Assembly: GCF_014650775.1 (NCBI RefSeq)
Contig: NZ_BMVP01000015.1
Span: 62,001-126,000 of the forward strand
Source of the DNA: Streptomyces cirratus
GTDB taxonomy: Bacteria; Actinomycetota; Actinomycetes; Streptomycetales; Streptomycetaceae
Length of the DNA stretch: 64,000 nt
Direction of reading: 5' to 3'
Shown in pieces: positions 16,811-25,130 of this stretch. Each line of letters opens with the position of its first letter. The stretch's first letter is position 1. The notes beneath the pieces were generated by a model. The model worked only from the letters and a program-made list of their open reading frames with translations, was not told the DNA's origin and searched no databases. A program made the position numbers and the translations under genes.

Positions 16811-17473
16811 TCAGTCCGAGACCGCCGCCGGCGCCGGGGCGGGCGCGGACTCGCTCTCGCGCGCCGCGGCGGCCGCCTTGCGCATCCGCGCGCGCAGTAC
16901 GAGGGTCACCGCGAGGCCGATCAGCAGGGCCGCCACCAGCGCCAGCCACGAGAACCGCTTGAGCCACGGCTCGGCGACGACGCCGACCGTGTAGATGACG
17001 GCGGTCGTACCGCCCGCCCAGAGGATCCCGCCGAGCACGTTGGCGATCAGGAACTTCCAGTACGGCATGCGCAGCACGCCCGCCAGCGGTCCGGCGAAGA
17101 TCCGCAGCAGGGCCACGAACCGCCCGAAGAAGACGGCCCACATGCCCCACTTCTCGAAGGAGCGTTCCGCCAGCGCCACGTGCTGCGGTCCGAAGTGCTT
17201 GGGGAAGCGCCGGCCGAGCCGCTCCAGCAGCGGCTTGCCGCCCCGCCGCCCGATCGCGTAGCCGATGGAGTCGCCGACGATGGCGCCCGCGATGGCGCAC
17301 GCGCCCAGCACCACCGGGTCGATGTGCCCCTGCTGTGACGCCAGCAGGGCGGCGCTGACCAGGATGATCTCGCCGGGCAGCGGAACGCCCAGGCTCTCCA
17401 GCCCGATGACCAGCCCCACGAGGAGATAGACGCTGACCGCCGGGATCGTCTCCAGCCATTCCTGGATGTGCAC
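16811..17473 (-). CDS. DedA-family membrane protein
   Basis: 220 residues with the DedA/SNARE-associated domain: GLESLGVPLPGEIILVSAAL, VGDSIGYAIGRRGGK and FGRFVALLRIFAGPLAGVLRM, including the glycine/proline re-entrant loop and the functionally important Glu and Arg residues. Relatives act as phospholipid or undecaprenyl-phosphate flippases, so envelope lipid recycling is plausible. GTG 17473 is supported by GGAGGA eight bases upstream. A charged Glu/Ala/Pro tail ends the protein. It converges with the gamma-CA-like gene. Confidence 0.93.
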   Translation of the reverse strand: MHIQEWLETIPAVSVYLLVGLVIGLESLGVPLPGEIILVSAALLASQQGHIDPVVLGACAIAGAIVGDSIGYAIGRRGGKPLLERLGRRFPKHFGPQHVALAERSFEKWGMWAVFFGRFVALLRIFAGPLAGVLRMPYWKFLIANVLGGILWAGGTTAVIYTVGVVAEPWLKRFSWLALVAALLIGLAVTLVLRARMRKAAAAARESESAPAPAPAAVSD

Positions 17474-17832
17474 CGGTACGTCCTCCAGAGTCGTCTCCGG
17501 CGCGCCCCCTGTGACACGCCGAACAAGCAGCCTATCGGCTCGCCACGACGGCCTTCCCCCTCAGCAGCGGTTGCCGGGACGAACGGCCGGCACACATCTC
17601 GCGCGGGCCGGTACCCCGTACCGGCCGCTCCAGCGCCCACCGGCCTCCCGGCCTGCCCCCTCGGCCACGCCTCGGCGACGCAGCTCGCCACCCGGGCACG
17701 CGCAGCGCGGAACGGGAGCGGCCCGCGCCGGACCGCTCCCCCGCCCGCGCCGGCCCGCGGCCCACAGGCCGCCGCCCGGACGCGCCACCGGCGCCCCGGG
17801 TGCAGCCCTGCGGAGGCTGCCGCGCGCTGCCC
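17474..17832. other. Long very GC-rich spacer without a gene
   Basis: Between the DedA start and the repeat element at 17833 there is no reading frame with a ribosome site and plausible composition. A possible -10 (GATAGG, minus strand, near 17530-17535) could serve the DedA gene. Otherwise nothing was recognised. Confidence 0.5.
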
Positions 17833-17870
17833 AGTGCTGTGGCCGGGAAGGTCTGCCGGCCACAGCACTA
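17833..17870 (-). repeat. Palindromic repeat element, copy 1, forming terminator and stop codon
   Basis: AGTGCTGTGGCCGG (17833-17846) pairs perfectly with CCGGCCACAGCACT (17856-17869) around a 9-base loop. The last bases CTA (17868-17870) are the TAG stop of the minus-strand hotdog gene. A second copy at 48439-48475 ends the LysR gene in exactly the same way, indicating a dispersed element used as a terminator. Confidence 0.8.
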
Positions 17871-18320
17871 GGCGTTGGGACGCAGCGTCCAGACCACCGT
17901 CATCTCGCCGGTCACGGCCTCGTCCTCGCGCTGGATGGCGATGGTGACGGGGAACTCGGGGCGGCCGCCCGCGTCGAGTTCCGCGATGACCTCGGCGGCC
18001 GGGCGGCCGAGGGTGGCGGTGGCGGTGACGACGCCCTTGGCGAGCTTCTTGTAGCCGATCTCGGCCTTGACGGCGAGCGGCACGGCGCGCGAGAGCTGGT
18101 CCCCGAACGCGGCGAGCACGATGGCGCCGCTCGCGGACTCGGCGAGGGTGAACATCGCGCCCGCGTGCGGACCGCCGACGTGGTTGTGGAAGTCGGGCTG
18201 GTCGGGCAGCCGGACGACGGCGCGCTCGGGGGTCGTCTCCAGGAACTGGAGGTTCAGGGTGCGGGCCATCGGCACGGTCGCGGCGAGCAGTTCGCCCACG
18301 TTCATCTGTTCTGCGCTCAT
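17868..18320 (-). CDS. Hotdog-fold DUF4442 / thioesterase-like protein
   Basis: 150 residues, one hotdog domain: RAVVRLPDQPDFHNHVGGPH, then AGAMFTLAESASGAIV, matching the central helix of PaaI/DUF4442 proteins that hydrolyse or bind acyl-CoA thioesters. The stop codon is contributed by the repeat element at 17833-17870. ATG 18320 is preferred; TAACAT just upstream resembles a -10, which would make it leaderless, and an internal ATG at 18305 is the alternative. It diverges from the anchored protein gene at 18417. Confidence 0.83.
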   Translation of the reverse strand: MSAEQMNVGELLAATVPMARTLNLQFLETTPERAVVRLPDQPDFHNHVGGPHAGAMFTLAESASGAIVLAAFGDQLSRAVPLAVKAEIGYKKLAKGVVTATATLGRPAAEVIAELDAGGRPEFPVTIAIQREDEAVTGEMTVVWTLRPNA

Positions 18321-18416
18321 GGCAGGCGATGTTACCCACGAGTAAGGCAGCTTGGCCAGACCGGACGAGGGGGCGGCCGTGGCCACCGCCGCCCCCTCCC
18401 ACTATCGTTACCGGCC

Positions 18417-19451
18417 ATGTGGCCAGGACAGCAGCAGCCGCCCGGGGGACAGCCGAACCCCCAGGACGCGCAACAGAACCCGTACCAGCAGCAGCCGGGA
18501 CAGCCGAACCCGTACCAGCAGCAGCCGCAACCGGGATTCGGTGAGCCGCAGCCCGGTTACGGATACCCGCAGGCGGGCCACCAGACGCCGCCGGCCGCCC
18601 AGCCGTGGGCCCAGCCCCAGACGGTGACCCAGTCGGCGGCCCGCGCCAGGAGCCCGTACTCCACGAAGACGGTGGCCATCGTCGCCGCCGCCGCGGTGGT
18701 CGTGACCGCGGCCGTCACCGGGACCTTCGTCCTCACCCGGGACAAGAAGACCGTCCAGGCCAACGACAAGCCGGTCGCCGCCTCCTCGCCCCCCGCCAGT
18801 TCGGCGGCCCCGCCCGCCCCGACCGGGAACCCGCGCGCCGGCGGGGACGTCAAGCCGGTGATCCCGGGCTGGAAGGTCGTCATCAACCCGCTGCACGGCA
18901 CCGCCTTCGACGTACCGCCGGACTGGACCGTCGCCAGCTCGGGCCTGAGCAGCGGCTTCGAGGACGCGAAGAAGGGTGACGGCTCCCCGCTCGTCACCAT
19001 GACGGCACCCGCCTTCTACAAGCAGGACTGGTGCAAGGTCGACTCCAACAAGGACGGCAAGGAGGAGACGACCGAGCTGGCCGGGACCGGCGCAAAGGGC
19101 GCGCAGGGCGCCAAGGACACCGCCGAGGCCGCGCGGATCGCCGCCGAGAACTGGGTGTACGCCGCGTACGCCCAGGACTCCCCGAACCCGAAGGAGACGG
19201 TCAAGTCCACGGACTCCAAGGACTTCACGACCCTCTCCGGCCTCAAGGGCAGCTTCTCCACGGCCACCGCCACCGGCCTGCCGAAGAAGACCAAGTGCGA
19301 CTCGGACGGCAAGAGCATCGCCTTCGCCTACAAGATCGCCAACGGTGACTTCGCCGTCTGGGTGCTCTACGCGGCCGCGGGCGTCCCCGGCGAGGTCTCC
19401 AAGGAGACGTACGAGAAGATCATGAGCTCCGTCCGCCTCACCGGCAGCTGA
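18417..19451 (+). CDS. Single-pass membrane-anchored exported protein with Gln/Pro-rich N-terminus
   Basis: 344 residues. Residues 1-85 are a Pro/Gln/Gly-rich cytoplasmic tail with repeats of NPYQQQPGQPNPYQQQPQP type, followed by one transmembrane helix (KTVAIVAAAAVVVTAAVTG), an Ala/Pro/Ser linker and an extracellular domain from about 140 with two cysteines (DWCKVDSN and TKCDSD) that could form a disulfide. Such proteins are abundant in Streptomyces; the globular part resembles no enzyme I can name. TATCGT or TACCGG just before ATG 18417 suggests a leaderless message. A GC hairpin follows at 19464-19510. Confidence 0.8.
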   Translation: MWPGQQQPPGGQPNPQDAQQNPYQQQPGQPNPYQQQPQPGFGEPQPGYGYPQAGHQTPPAAQPWAQPQTVTQSAARARSPYSTKTVAIVAAAAVVVTAAVTGTFVLTRDKKTVQANDKPVAASSPPASSAAPPAPTGNPRAGGDVKPVIPGWKVVINPLHGTAFDVPPDWTVASSGLSSGFEDAKKGDGSPLVTMTAPAFYKQDWCKVDSNKDGKEETTELAGTGAKGAQGAKDTAEAARIAAENWVYAAYAQDSPNPKETVKSTDSKDFTTLSGLKGSFSTATATGLPKKTKCDSDGKSIAFAYKIANGDFAVWVLYAAAGVPGEVSKETYEKIMSSVRLTGS

Positions 19452-19463
19452 CCTCCGCCACCC

Positions 19464-19510
19464 CCCGCCCCCGGGCCGGCAATCCGTTTGGTTTCCCGGC
19501 CCGGGGCGGG
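19464..19510 (+). terminator. Hairpin after the anchored protein gene
   Basis: CCCGCCCCCGGGCCGG (19464-19479) pairs with CCGGCCCGGGGCGGG (19496-19510) with a single bulged C and a 16-base loop. It ends just before the promoter of the MFS gene. Confidence 0.6.
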
Positions 19511-19523
19511 TGATAGTCCCTGG

Positions 19524-20831
19524 GTGAGTTCTCCCCCCGCCGCCCCGTCCCGCACATCCGCCCGCCGCAGGCCCGCATGGGCCGGCCGCAACTACACCCT
19601 GCTGACGGGTGCCGCCGTCGTCACCAACCTCGGCAGCCACGGGGCGCTCATCGCCGCCGCCTTCGCGGTCCTCGACGCCGGTGGGAGCGCGGGCGACGTC
19701 GGCCTGGTGGCCGCGGCCCGCACCCTGCCGCTCGTCCTCTTCCTGCTGATCGGCGGCGCGCTGGCCGACCGGCTGCCGAGACACCGGGTGATGGTCGCGG
19801 CCAACGCCCTCAACTGCCTTTCCCAAGCCGCCTTCGCCGCGCTCGTACTGTCCGGTGACCCGCGGCTGTGGCAGATGATGCTGCTCACCGCGCTCTGCGG
19901 CACGGGTACCGCCTTCTTCAACCCGGCCGCCGAGGGAATGCTGCTGTCGAGCGTTTCGGGTGAGCACTCGAACCGCGCCTTCGCCCTGTTCCGAATGGCG
20001 ATGAACGGCGCGGGCATCGGCGGCGCGGCCCTGGGCGGAGCCATGATCGCCGCGATCGGCCCGGGCTGGGTACTGGCACTGGACGCCGCGGCCTTCGCCG
20101 TCGCAGGTGCGCTGCGGGCCTTCCTGCGCGTCGGCCACATCGCCGAGCGGGCTCCCGGCGGAGGTCTGCTGGCCGATCTGCGGGAGGGCTGGGACGAGTT
20201 CAGGAGCCGCTCCTGGCTGTGGCGGATCGTGCTCCAGTTCTCGGTGGTCGTCGCCGTCGTGGGCGCGGCGGAGGCGGTGTACGGGCCGCTGGTCGCCCGG
20301 GACCGGCTGGGCGGACCCGCTCCCTGGGGCGTGGCCCTGGCCTTCTTCGGCGTGGGCACGATCGGCGGGGCGATCCTGATGACCGTGTGGAAGCCGCGCC
20401 GGCTGCTGCTGGTCGGCACGCTGTGCGTGTTCCCGATGGCCCTGCCGTCGGCGGCGCTGGCGGTGCCGCTGGCGACCTGGGGACTGTGCGCGGTGATGCT
20501 GGTCAGCGGTGTGGCCATCGAGGTGTTCGGCGTGAACTGGATGACGGCCCTGCACCAGGAGATACCGGAGGACAAGTTCTCCCGCGTCTCGGCGTACGAC
20601 TGGTTCGGCTCGGTGTCGATGGTCCCGCTGGCCACCGCCCTGGCCGGCCCGGCGGAGACGGCCTTCGGCCGCACGCAGGCGCTGTGGGGCTGCGCGACGC
20701 TCGTGGTCGTGGCCACCGCCGTGGTCCTCGCCGCCCCGGACGTCCGCCGCCTGAACCGCCGCCCGGCCGCGTCCCCGTCTCCCGGCCCGTCCGCCGCCCC
20801 TTCCCCGGCGGCCGAGCCCGCCGCGGTGTGA
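19524..20831 (+). CDS. MFS transporter (MFS_3 / EntS-like exporter)
   Basis: 435 residues with about twelve hydrophobic segments. The opening YTLLTGAAVVTNLGSHGALI and the loop GGALADRLPRHRVMVAAN fit the DHA3/EntS-like class of major facilitator exporters, which extrude siderophores or drugs by proton antiport. GTG 19524 is chosen because GATAGT lies 6-7 bases upstream as a leaderless-type -10 box. The C-terminal Pro/Ser/Ala tail is low complexity. It stands alone and converges with the spermidine-synthase-like gene; no substrate is implied by the context. Confidence 0.9.
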   Translation: MSSPPAAPSRTSARRRPAWAGRNYTLLTGAAVVTNLGSHGALIAAAFAVLDAGGSAGDVGLVAAARTLPLVLFLLIGGALADRLPRHRVMVAANALNCLSQAAFAALVLSGDPRLWQMMLLTALCGTGTAFFNPAAEGMLLSSVSGEHSNRAFALFRMAMNGAGIGGAALGGAMIAAIGPGWVLALDAAAFAVAGALRAFLRVGHIAERAPGGGLLADLREGWDEFRSRSWLWRIVLQFSVVVAVVGAAEAVYGPLVARDRLGGPAPWGVALAFFGVGTIGGAILMTVWKPRRLLLVGTLCVFPMALPSAALAVPLATWGLCAVMLVSGVAIEVFGVNWMTALHQEIPEDKFSRVSAYDWFGSVSMVPLATALAGPAETAFGRTQALWGCATLVVVATAVVLAAPDVRRLNRRPAASPSPGPSAAPSPAAEPAAV

Positions 20832-20852
20832 AGCCGGGCCCGCAGGACGTCG

Positions 20853-21701
20853 TCAGCCGACGCTGAACGCCCCCGCCGGGGGTTCCGGCGACGCAACGGC
20901 CTGCGCGTCGCGCACCGCGGCCGCGCCCCGCGCCAGCCGGGCCAGGGCCGCGCCCGTCTCCACCCGGGCCGGGAACGCGTCGGCCGCGCAACGCCGGGCC
21001 AGTGCGGCCACCGGCAGCTCCCGGTCCGAGGCGACGAGCACCGCGTTGCCGAACCTGCGGCCCCGCAGCACCCCCGGCTCCGCGATCAGCGCCAGCTCCG
21101 CGAACACGGCCCCGAAGTTCGCCAACTGCCCCCGCAGGAAGCCGAACGGGGCCCCGTCCGCCAGGTTCGCCACGTACAGCCCGCCGGGCCGCAGCACCCG
21201 CGCCGCCTCCCGCGCGTATTCAAGCGAGGTCAGCTGGGCCGGGACCCGCGAGCCTCCGAAGACGTCGGCGACCACCACATCGGCACTCGCCCCGGGCGCG
21301 GCCTCCAGCCACGCCCGCGCATCGGCGGCGTGCACCGTGACCCCGGATCCCTCGCCCCACGGCAGGTGCTCCGCCACCAGCTCCACCAGGCCCGCGTCGA
21401 ACTCCACCACCTGCTGGCGGGAGCCCGGCCGGGTCGCGGCGGCATACCTGGGGAGGGTCAGGGCGCCCCCGCCGAGGTGCAGCAGGTCCAGCGGCGTCCC
21501 CGGCTCCGCCGCGCAGTCCAGTACGTGTGCGAGGCGGCGTACGTACTCGAACTCCAGGTGCTCCGGCTCGTCGAGGTCGACGTACGACTGCGGCGCCCCG
21601 TCGACGGTCAGCAGCCAGGCCCGCTCCCGGTCCACGTCCGGCATCAGCTTGGCGGTGCCCTGGCCCACGTCCCGGACCACCGGGATCTGCTCGTCGTTCA
21701 C
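20853..21701 (-). CDS. Spermidine-synthase-like SAM-binding protein
   Basis: 282 residues with the class I methyltransferase fold of spermidine synthases: LLHLGGGALTLPRYAAATRP is the SAM/dcSAM loop, QQVVEFDAGLVELVAEHLPW the acidic loop and DVVVADVFGGSRVP motif D/post-II. In actinobacteria such SpeE-like proteins are often not true polyamine synthases, so the substrate is left open. A likely tandem transcription unit with the patatin gene, which lies 10 bp upstream in the same direction; the two may be co-transcribed. Confidence 0.87.
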   Translation of the reverse strand: MNDEQIPVVRDVGQGTAKLMPDVDRERAWLLTVDGAPQSYVDLDEPEHLEFEYVRRLAHVLDCAAEPGTPLDLLHLGGGALTLPRYAAATRPGSRQQVVEFDAGLVELVAEHLPWGEGSGVTVHAADARAWLEAAPGASADVVVADVFGGSRVPAQLTSLEYAREAARVLRPGGLYVANLADGAPFGFLRGQLANFGAVFAELALIAEPGVLRGRRFGNAVLVASDRELPVAALARRCAADAFPARVETGAALARLARGAAAVRDAQAVASPEPPAGAFSVG

Positions 21702-21711
21702 GACACCATTG

Positions 21712-22557
21712 TCACGCCGACCAGACGCGCGCGGCCTCCGCCGCGTGCGCCGCCGCCTGGGCCAGCCCGGCCCGGGCGGCCGGGTCGCGCCGCGCCGGGT
21801 CCAGGACGTTGCGCCCGAAGGTCTTGCGGGCCTCGGCGGACGGAGTGATCAACAGGACCTGCGCCCCGGCCTTGCGCAGCTGCGCGGCCTGTACCGCGGG
21901 CGAGGGGATCAGCTTCGTACCGAGCGCCACCGGCGCGATGATCACGACCCGCTCGTAGTCGGCGGCCAGGTCCGCGTTGGTCGCGGAGCGGATGCCGCCG
22001 TCGATGAACCGCCGGCCGTCCACCGTCGCGGGCGGCCACACCCCCGGCACCGCGCAGCTCGCCGCGACCGCGTCCAGCAGTCCGGCCCCGCTCTCCCGGT
22101 CGAAGGCCTTCAGCTCGCCGGTCAGGGCGTCCACGGCGGTGACGACCAGTCGCCGCTCGGGCCACTCGCCGGAAACCAGCCGGGCTTTGAGCACCTCCCG
22201 CCGGTCCGCCTCGGGCACGGTGTCGGCTGCCAGCGCGAAAGCGCCGACCCGCCGGCGGTAGGACGCGCCGTCCCGGGAGCGCAGCATCGCGACGGCGTAC
22301 CGCGCGAAGGTGCCGGCCCCCAGCTTCGCCGCGGCCTCGCCGGTCGCGTCCCCGAGCTGGCGCTCGTACAGCTCCCTCGGCGTGAGCAGCCCGGAGGCGA
22401 GCTGGGCGCCGACGACCGAACCGGCCGAGGTGCCGACGACGAGGTCGGCGGTGCTCAGGTCGGTACCCGCGGCGGCCAGGCCGCACAGGATCCCGGTCTC
22501 CCAACCGACTCCGGTGAGTCCGCCGCCGCCAAGTACCAGTGCCGTCCTGCCGGCCAT
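21712..22557 (-). CDS. Patatin-like phospholipase
   Basis: 281 residues. The oxyanion loop LGGGGLTGVGW at the N-terminus, the nucleophile motif GTSAGS around residue 45 and the Asp in FIDGGIRSATN (DGG) form the Ser-Asp dyad of patatins, which hydrolyse acyl esters of lipids. ATG 22557 is supported by GAGGGGCGG upstream; the frame continues further but only into the spacer. The next gene downstream on the same strand is the spermidine-synthase-like gene, 10 bp away. Confidence 0.92.
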   Translation of the reverse strand: MAGRTALVLGGGGLTGVGWETGILCGLAAAGTDLSTADLVVGTSAGSVVGAQLASGLLTPRELYERQLGDATGEAAAKLGAGTFARYAVAMLRSRDGASYRRRVGAFALAADTVPEADRREVLKARLVSGEWPERRLVVTAVDALTGELKAFDRESGAGLLDAVAASCAVPGVWPPATVDGRRFIDGGIRSATNADLAADYERVVIIAPVALGTKLIPSPAVQAAQLRKAGAQVLLITPSAEARKTFGRNVLDPARRDPAARAGLAQAAAHAAEAARVWSA

Positions 22558-22779
22558 CGCCGCCCGCCCCTCGTCACTCACGAACCCAGTGGTGACGGCA
22601 GTCTGCCCCAGCCCCACCACCGCCACCACACCGGGTCCCCCCGGCCCACCCGGGCGACAGGGCGCGGGCCGTCTCTTCCGGATCCTGCTCCCGCAGCTAC
22701 CGCTGGGAGGTGCCCCCACACCCGCGCCGCCCGGCACCGGACGACGCGGGCTCAAGCGGCAACATCCGAAAGGGGCGGC

Positions 22780-23958
22780 CTAGTCGACCGACGTGACCGT
22801 CCCCGCGCCGACCGTGCGTCCGCCCTCGCGGACCGCGAAGCCGAGGCCGGCCTCCAGGGGAACGTCACGGCCCAGTTCGACGGTCATGGTGACCGTCTCT
22901 CCCGGCCGGGCCACCGCCACCGCGCCCAGGTCCACGTTTCCGACGACGTCGGCGGTGCGGATGTAGAACTGCGGCCGGTACCCGGTGGCCACCGGCGTCG
23001 TCCTGCCGCCCTCCCGGGCGGAGAGCACGTACACGCGGGCGGTGAAGCGGCGCCTCGGCTCGACGCTGCCGGGCGCCGCGACCACGTGCCCGCGGCGCAC
23101 CCCGTCGCGCGGCACCCCGCGCAGCAGCAGCGCGACGTTGTCGCCCGCCTCGGCGGACTCCATCGGCTTGCCGAAGGTCTCCAGCCCGGTGACCACCGTC
23201 AGGACCGGCTCCCCGTCGCCGCCGAGCACGCTCACCCGGTCGCCGACGCGTACGCTGCCGCGCTCGACGGCGCCGGTGACGACCGTCCCGCGCCCGGTGA
23301 TGGTCAGTACGTTCTCCACCGGCAGCAGGAACGGCGCGTCCGTGTACCGCACGGGCATCGGCACGTACGTGTCCACCGCGTCCAGCAGCGCCTCGATGGC
23401 CGCGGTCCAGCGCGGGTCGCCGTCCAGCGCCCCGAGCCCGGAGACCCGTACGACGGGCGCCGCGTCGCCGCCGTAGCCGTGGGCGTCGAGCAGTTCGCGG
23501 ACCTCCAGCTCGACCAGGTCGGCGAGTTCCGGGTCCCCGGCGTCGGCCTTGTTGAGGGCCACCACGATGTGGTCGACGCCGACTTGGCGGGCGAGCAGTA
23601 CGTGTTCGGCGGTCTGGGGCATGACCCCGTCGAGGGCGGAGACGACGAGGATCGCGCCGTCGAGCTGGGCCGCCCCGGTCACCATGTTCTTGACGTAGTC
23701 GGCGTGACCGGGCATGTCGACGTGCGCGTAGTGGCGGGTGTCGGTCTCGTACTCGACGTGCGTGAGGTTGATGGTGATTCCGCGCCGGGCCTCCTCGGGG
23801 GCCCGGTCGATGCGGTCGAAGGGCACGAAGGAGGCGCCGCCGCGCTCGGCGAGGACCTTGGTGATGGCGGCGGTGAGGGTCGTCTTCCCGTGGTCGACGT
23901 GGCCCATGGTGCCGATGTTGAGGTGGGGCTTGGTGCGTACGAAGGCCGTCTTGGCCAT
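22780..23958 (-). CDS. tuf3: Divergent second elongation factor Tu (EF-Tu3 type)
   Basis: 392 residues. All GTPase elements are present: GHVDHGKT (G1), RGITIN (G2), DMPGHADYVKNM (G3, where ordinary EF-Tu has DCPGHADY), NKAD (G4, usually NKCD), and GTVVTGAVERG plus VEPRRRFTARVYVL in domains 2-3. Streptomyces generally keep a major tuf1 in the str operon and, in some species, a divergent tuf3 reported to be stress-induced; the substitutions, short length and stand-alone position fit tuf3. GGGAAGA precedes ATG 23958. It would deliver aminoacyl-tRNA, possibly with altered antibiotic sensitivity, which is inference. Confidence 0.93.
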   Translation of the reverse strand: MAKTAFVRTKPHLNIGTMGHVDHGKTTLTAAITKVLAERGGASFVPFDRIDRAPEEARRGITINLTHVEYETDTRHYAHVDMPGHADYVKNMVTGAAQLDGAILVVSALDGVMPQTAEHVLLARQVGVDHIVVALNKADAGDPELADLVELEVRELLDAHGYGGDAAPVVRVSGLGALDGDPRWTAAIEALLDAVDTYVPMPVRYTDAPFLLPVENVLTITGRGTVVTGAVERGSVRVGDRVSVLGGDGEPVLTVVTGLETFGKPMESAEAGDNVALLLRGVPRDGVRRGHVVAAPGSVEPRRRFTARVYVLSAREGGRTTPVATGYRPQFYIRTADVVGNVDLGAVAVARPGETVTMTVELGRDVPLEAGLGFAVREGGRTVGAGTVTSVD

Positions 23959-24353
23959 GATGTCTTCCCGTGTGTCGCGAAGCCGGTACGGGACCCCTGG
24001 AGCGAACCGACCCTCCCCCTGCGGGGTCCGCCGGACGTTCCGGGAAGGGTCAGCTTCGTGCGCCGTCGAATGCGGCGAAGGGGAATGCCTCTGCGAGGAC
24101 GGCAGCCTTCGGCGCGTCCGCGACTGCGGACGGCGCTGCGGGGAAGGCGTACCGGGACATGCACCTGATCCTGCCTCAGCGCCCGGGGGACGTCGAACGG
24201 TTTTCCCGGCGGTGGGCCGGCGGGTGCGCGACGTGGTCTTCGTCACTTCCGGCGCCGGGCGCGGCCCGGTGGCCTCGAGCGCGTCGGCCGCCGTTCGCGC
24301 GCGCGGGAGGCGGAGGGCGGTGGCGCGCCCGGCGTGTCGGCTAGTCTCCCGGG
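23959..24353. other. Spacer between tuf3 and the TVP38-like gene
   Basis: 395 bp separating two divergent genes. No convincing reading frame is seen. A TAGTCT -10-like box at 24341-24346 lies 7 bases before the TVP38-like ATG, suggesting a leaderless message. The tuf3 promoter must also lie here, but no clean consensus match was found. Confidence 0.5.
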
Positions 24354-25082
24354 ATGTCCCTCCTCCTCGCGCCGTGGGCCCGGCTGTCGCTGCTCGTCGT
24401 GCTGCTCGCGGCGGGTGGCGGGTGCGTGCTGCTGTACGAGCCCCAGCGCCTGCTGTCGCAGGGCCTGCCGCCGGGACTCCCGGTGGGTACGGCGGCGCTG
24501 CTGTTCGCGACGGTGTACGGCCTGTGCACGGCGGCGTTCGTACCGAGGCCGTTGCTGAACCTGGCGGCGGGGGCGGTGTTCGGGGCCCCGCTCGGGCTGC
24601 TCGCGGCGGTCGCCGGCACGGTCGTCGGCGCCGGGATCTCCTTCGGTCTGGGCCGGGCACTGGGCCGCAGTGCCCTGCGGCCCCTGGTGCGCGGCCGCTG
24701 GCTGCGCGCGGCCGACGGACAGCTCGGCCGGCACGGCTTCCGCTCGGTGCTCGCGATCCGCCTCTTCCCGGGAGTCCCGTTCGCGGCAGCCAACTACTGT
24801 GCGGCGGTGTCCCGCTGCGGCTGGCTGCCCTTCCTCTCCGCGACCGCGCTGGGCACCGTCCCCAACACCGCCGCGTACGTGATCGCCGGCGCCAGCGCCT
24901 CCTCGCCGGATTCGCCGGCGTTCCTCGTCTCCTTCGGCTTCATCGCGGTGTCGGGTGTGGTCGCGGCGGCGGTCGCCTGGCGCAAACGGCACAGCCTCGC
25001 GCCCCCGCCCGCGCCGCTGCCCGCGTACGGGCTCACGCCCCAGCACCCCCCTGTGGTCACCGGCGTTCCCCACGGGCCCTAG
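24354..25082 (+). CDS. TVP38/TMEM64 (VTT domain) membrane protein
   Basis: 242 residues, five or six hydrophobic segments. The SNARE-associated/VTT core is clear: AAFVPRPLLNLAAGAVFGAP, FGLGRALGRSALR, and AIRLFPGVPFAAANYCAAVS. Relatives act in lipid scrambling or transport across the membrane. It is followed 48 bp later by uppP on the same strand, so a shared role in envelope lipid recycling is plausible. The C-terminal 25 residues are Pro-rich and cytoplasmic. Confidence 0.9.
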   Translation: MSLLLAPWARLSLLVVLLAAGGGCVLLYEPQRLLSQGLPPGLPVGTAALLFATVYGLCTAAFVPRPLLNLAAGAVFGAPLGLLAAVAGTVVGAGISFGLGRALGRSALRPLVRGRWLRAADGQLGRHGFRSVLAIRLFPGVPFAAANYCAAVSRCGWLPFLSATALGTVPNTAAYVIAGASASSPDSPAFLVSFGFIAVSGVVAAAVAWRKRHSLAPPPAPLPAYGLTPQHPPVVTGVPHGP

Positions 25083-25130
25083 CATCGGACGCGACCTTCC
25101 CGACGATCACAAGGACGAGCGCACCCCGAC

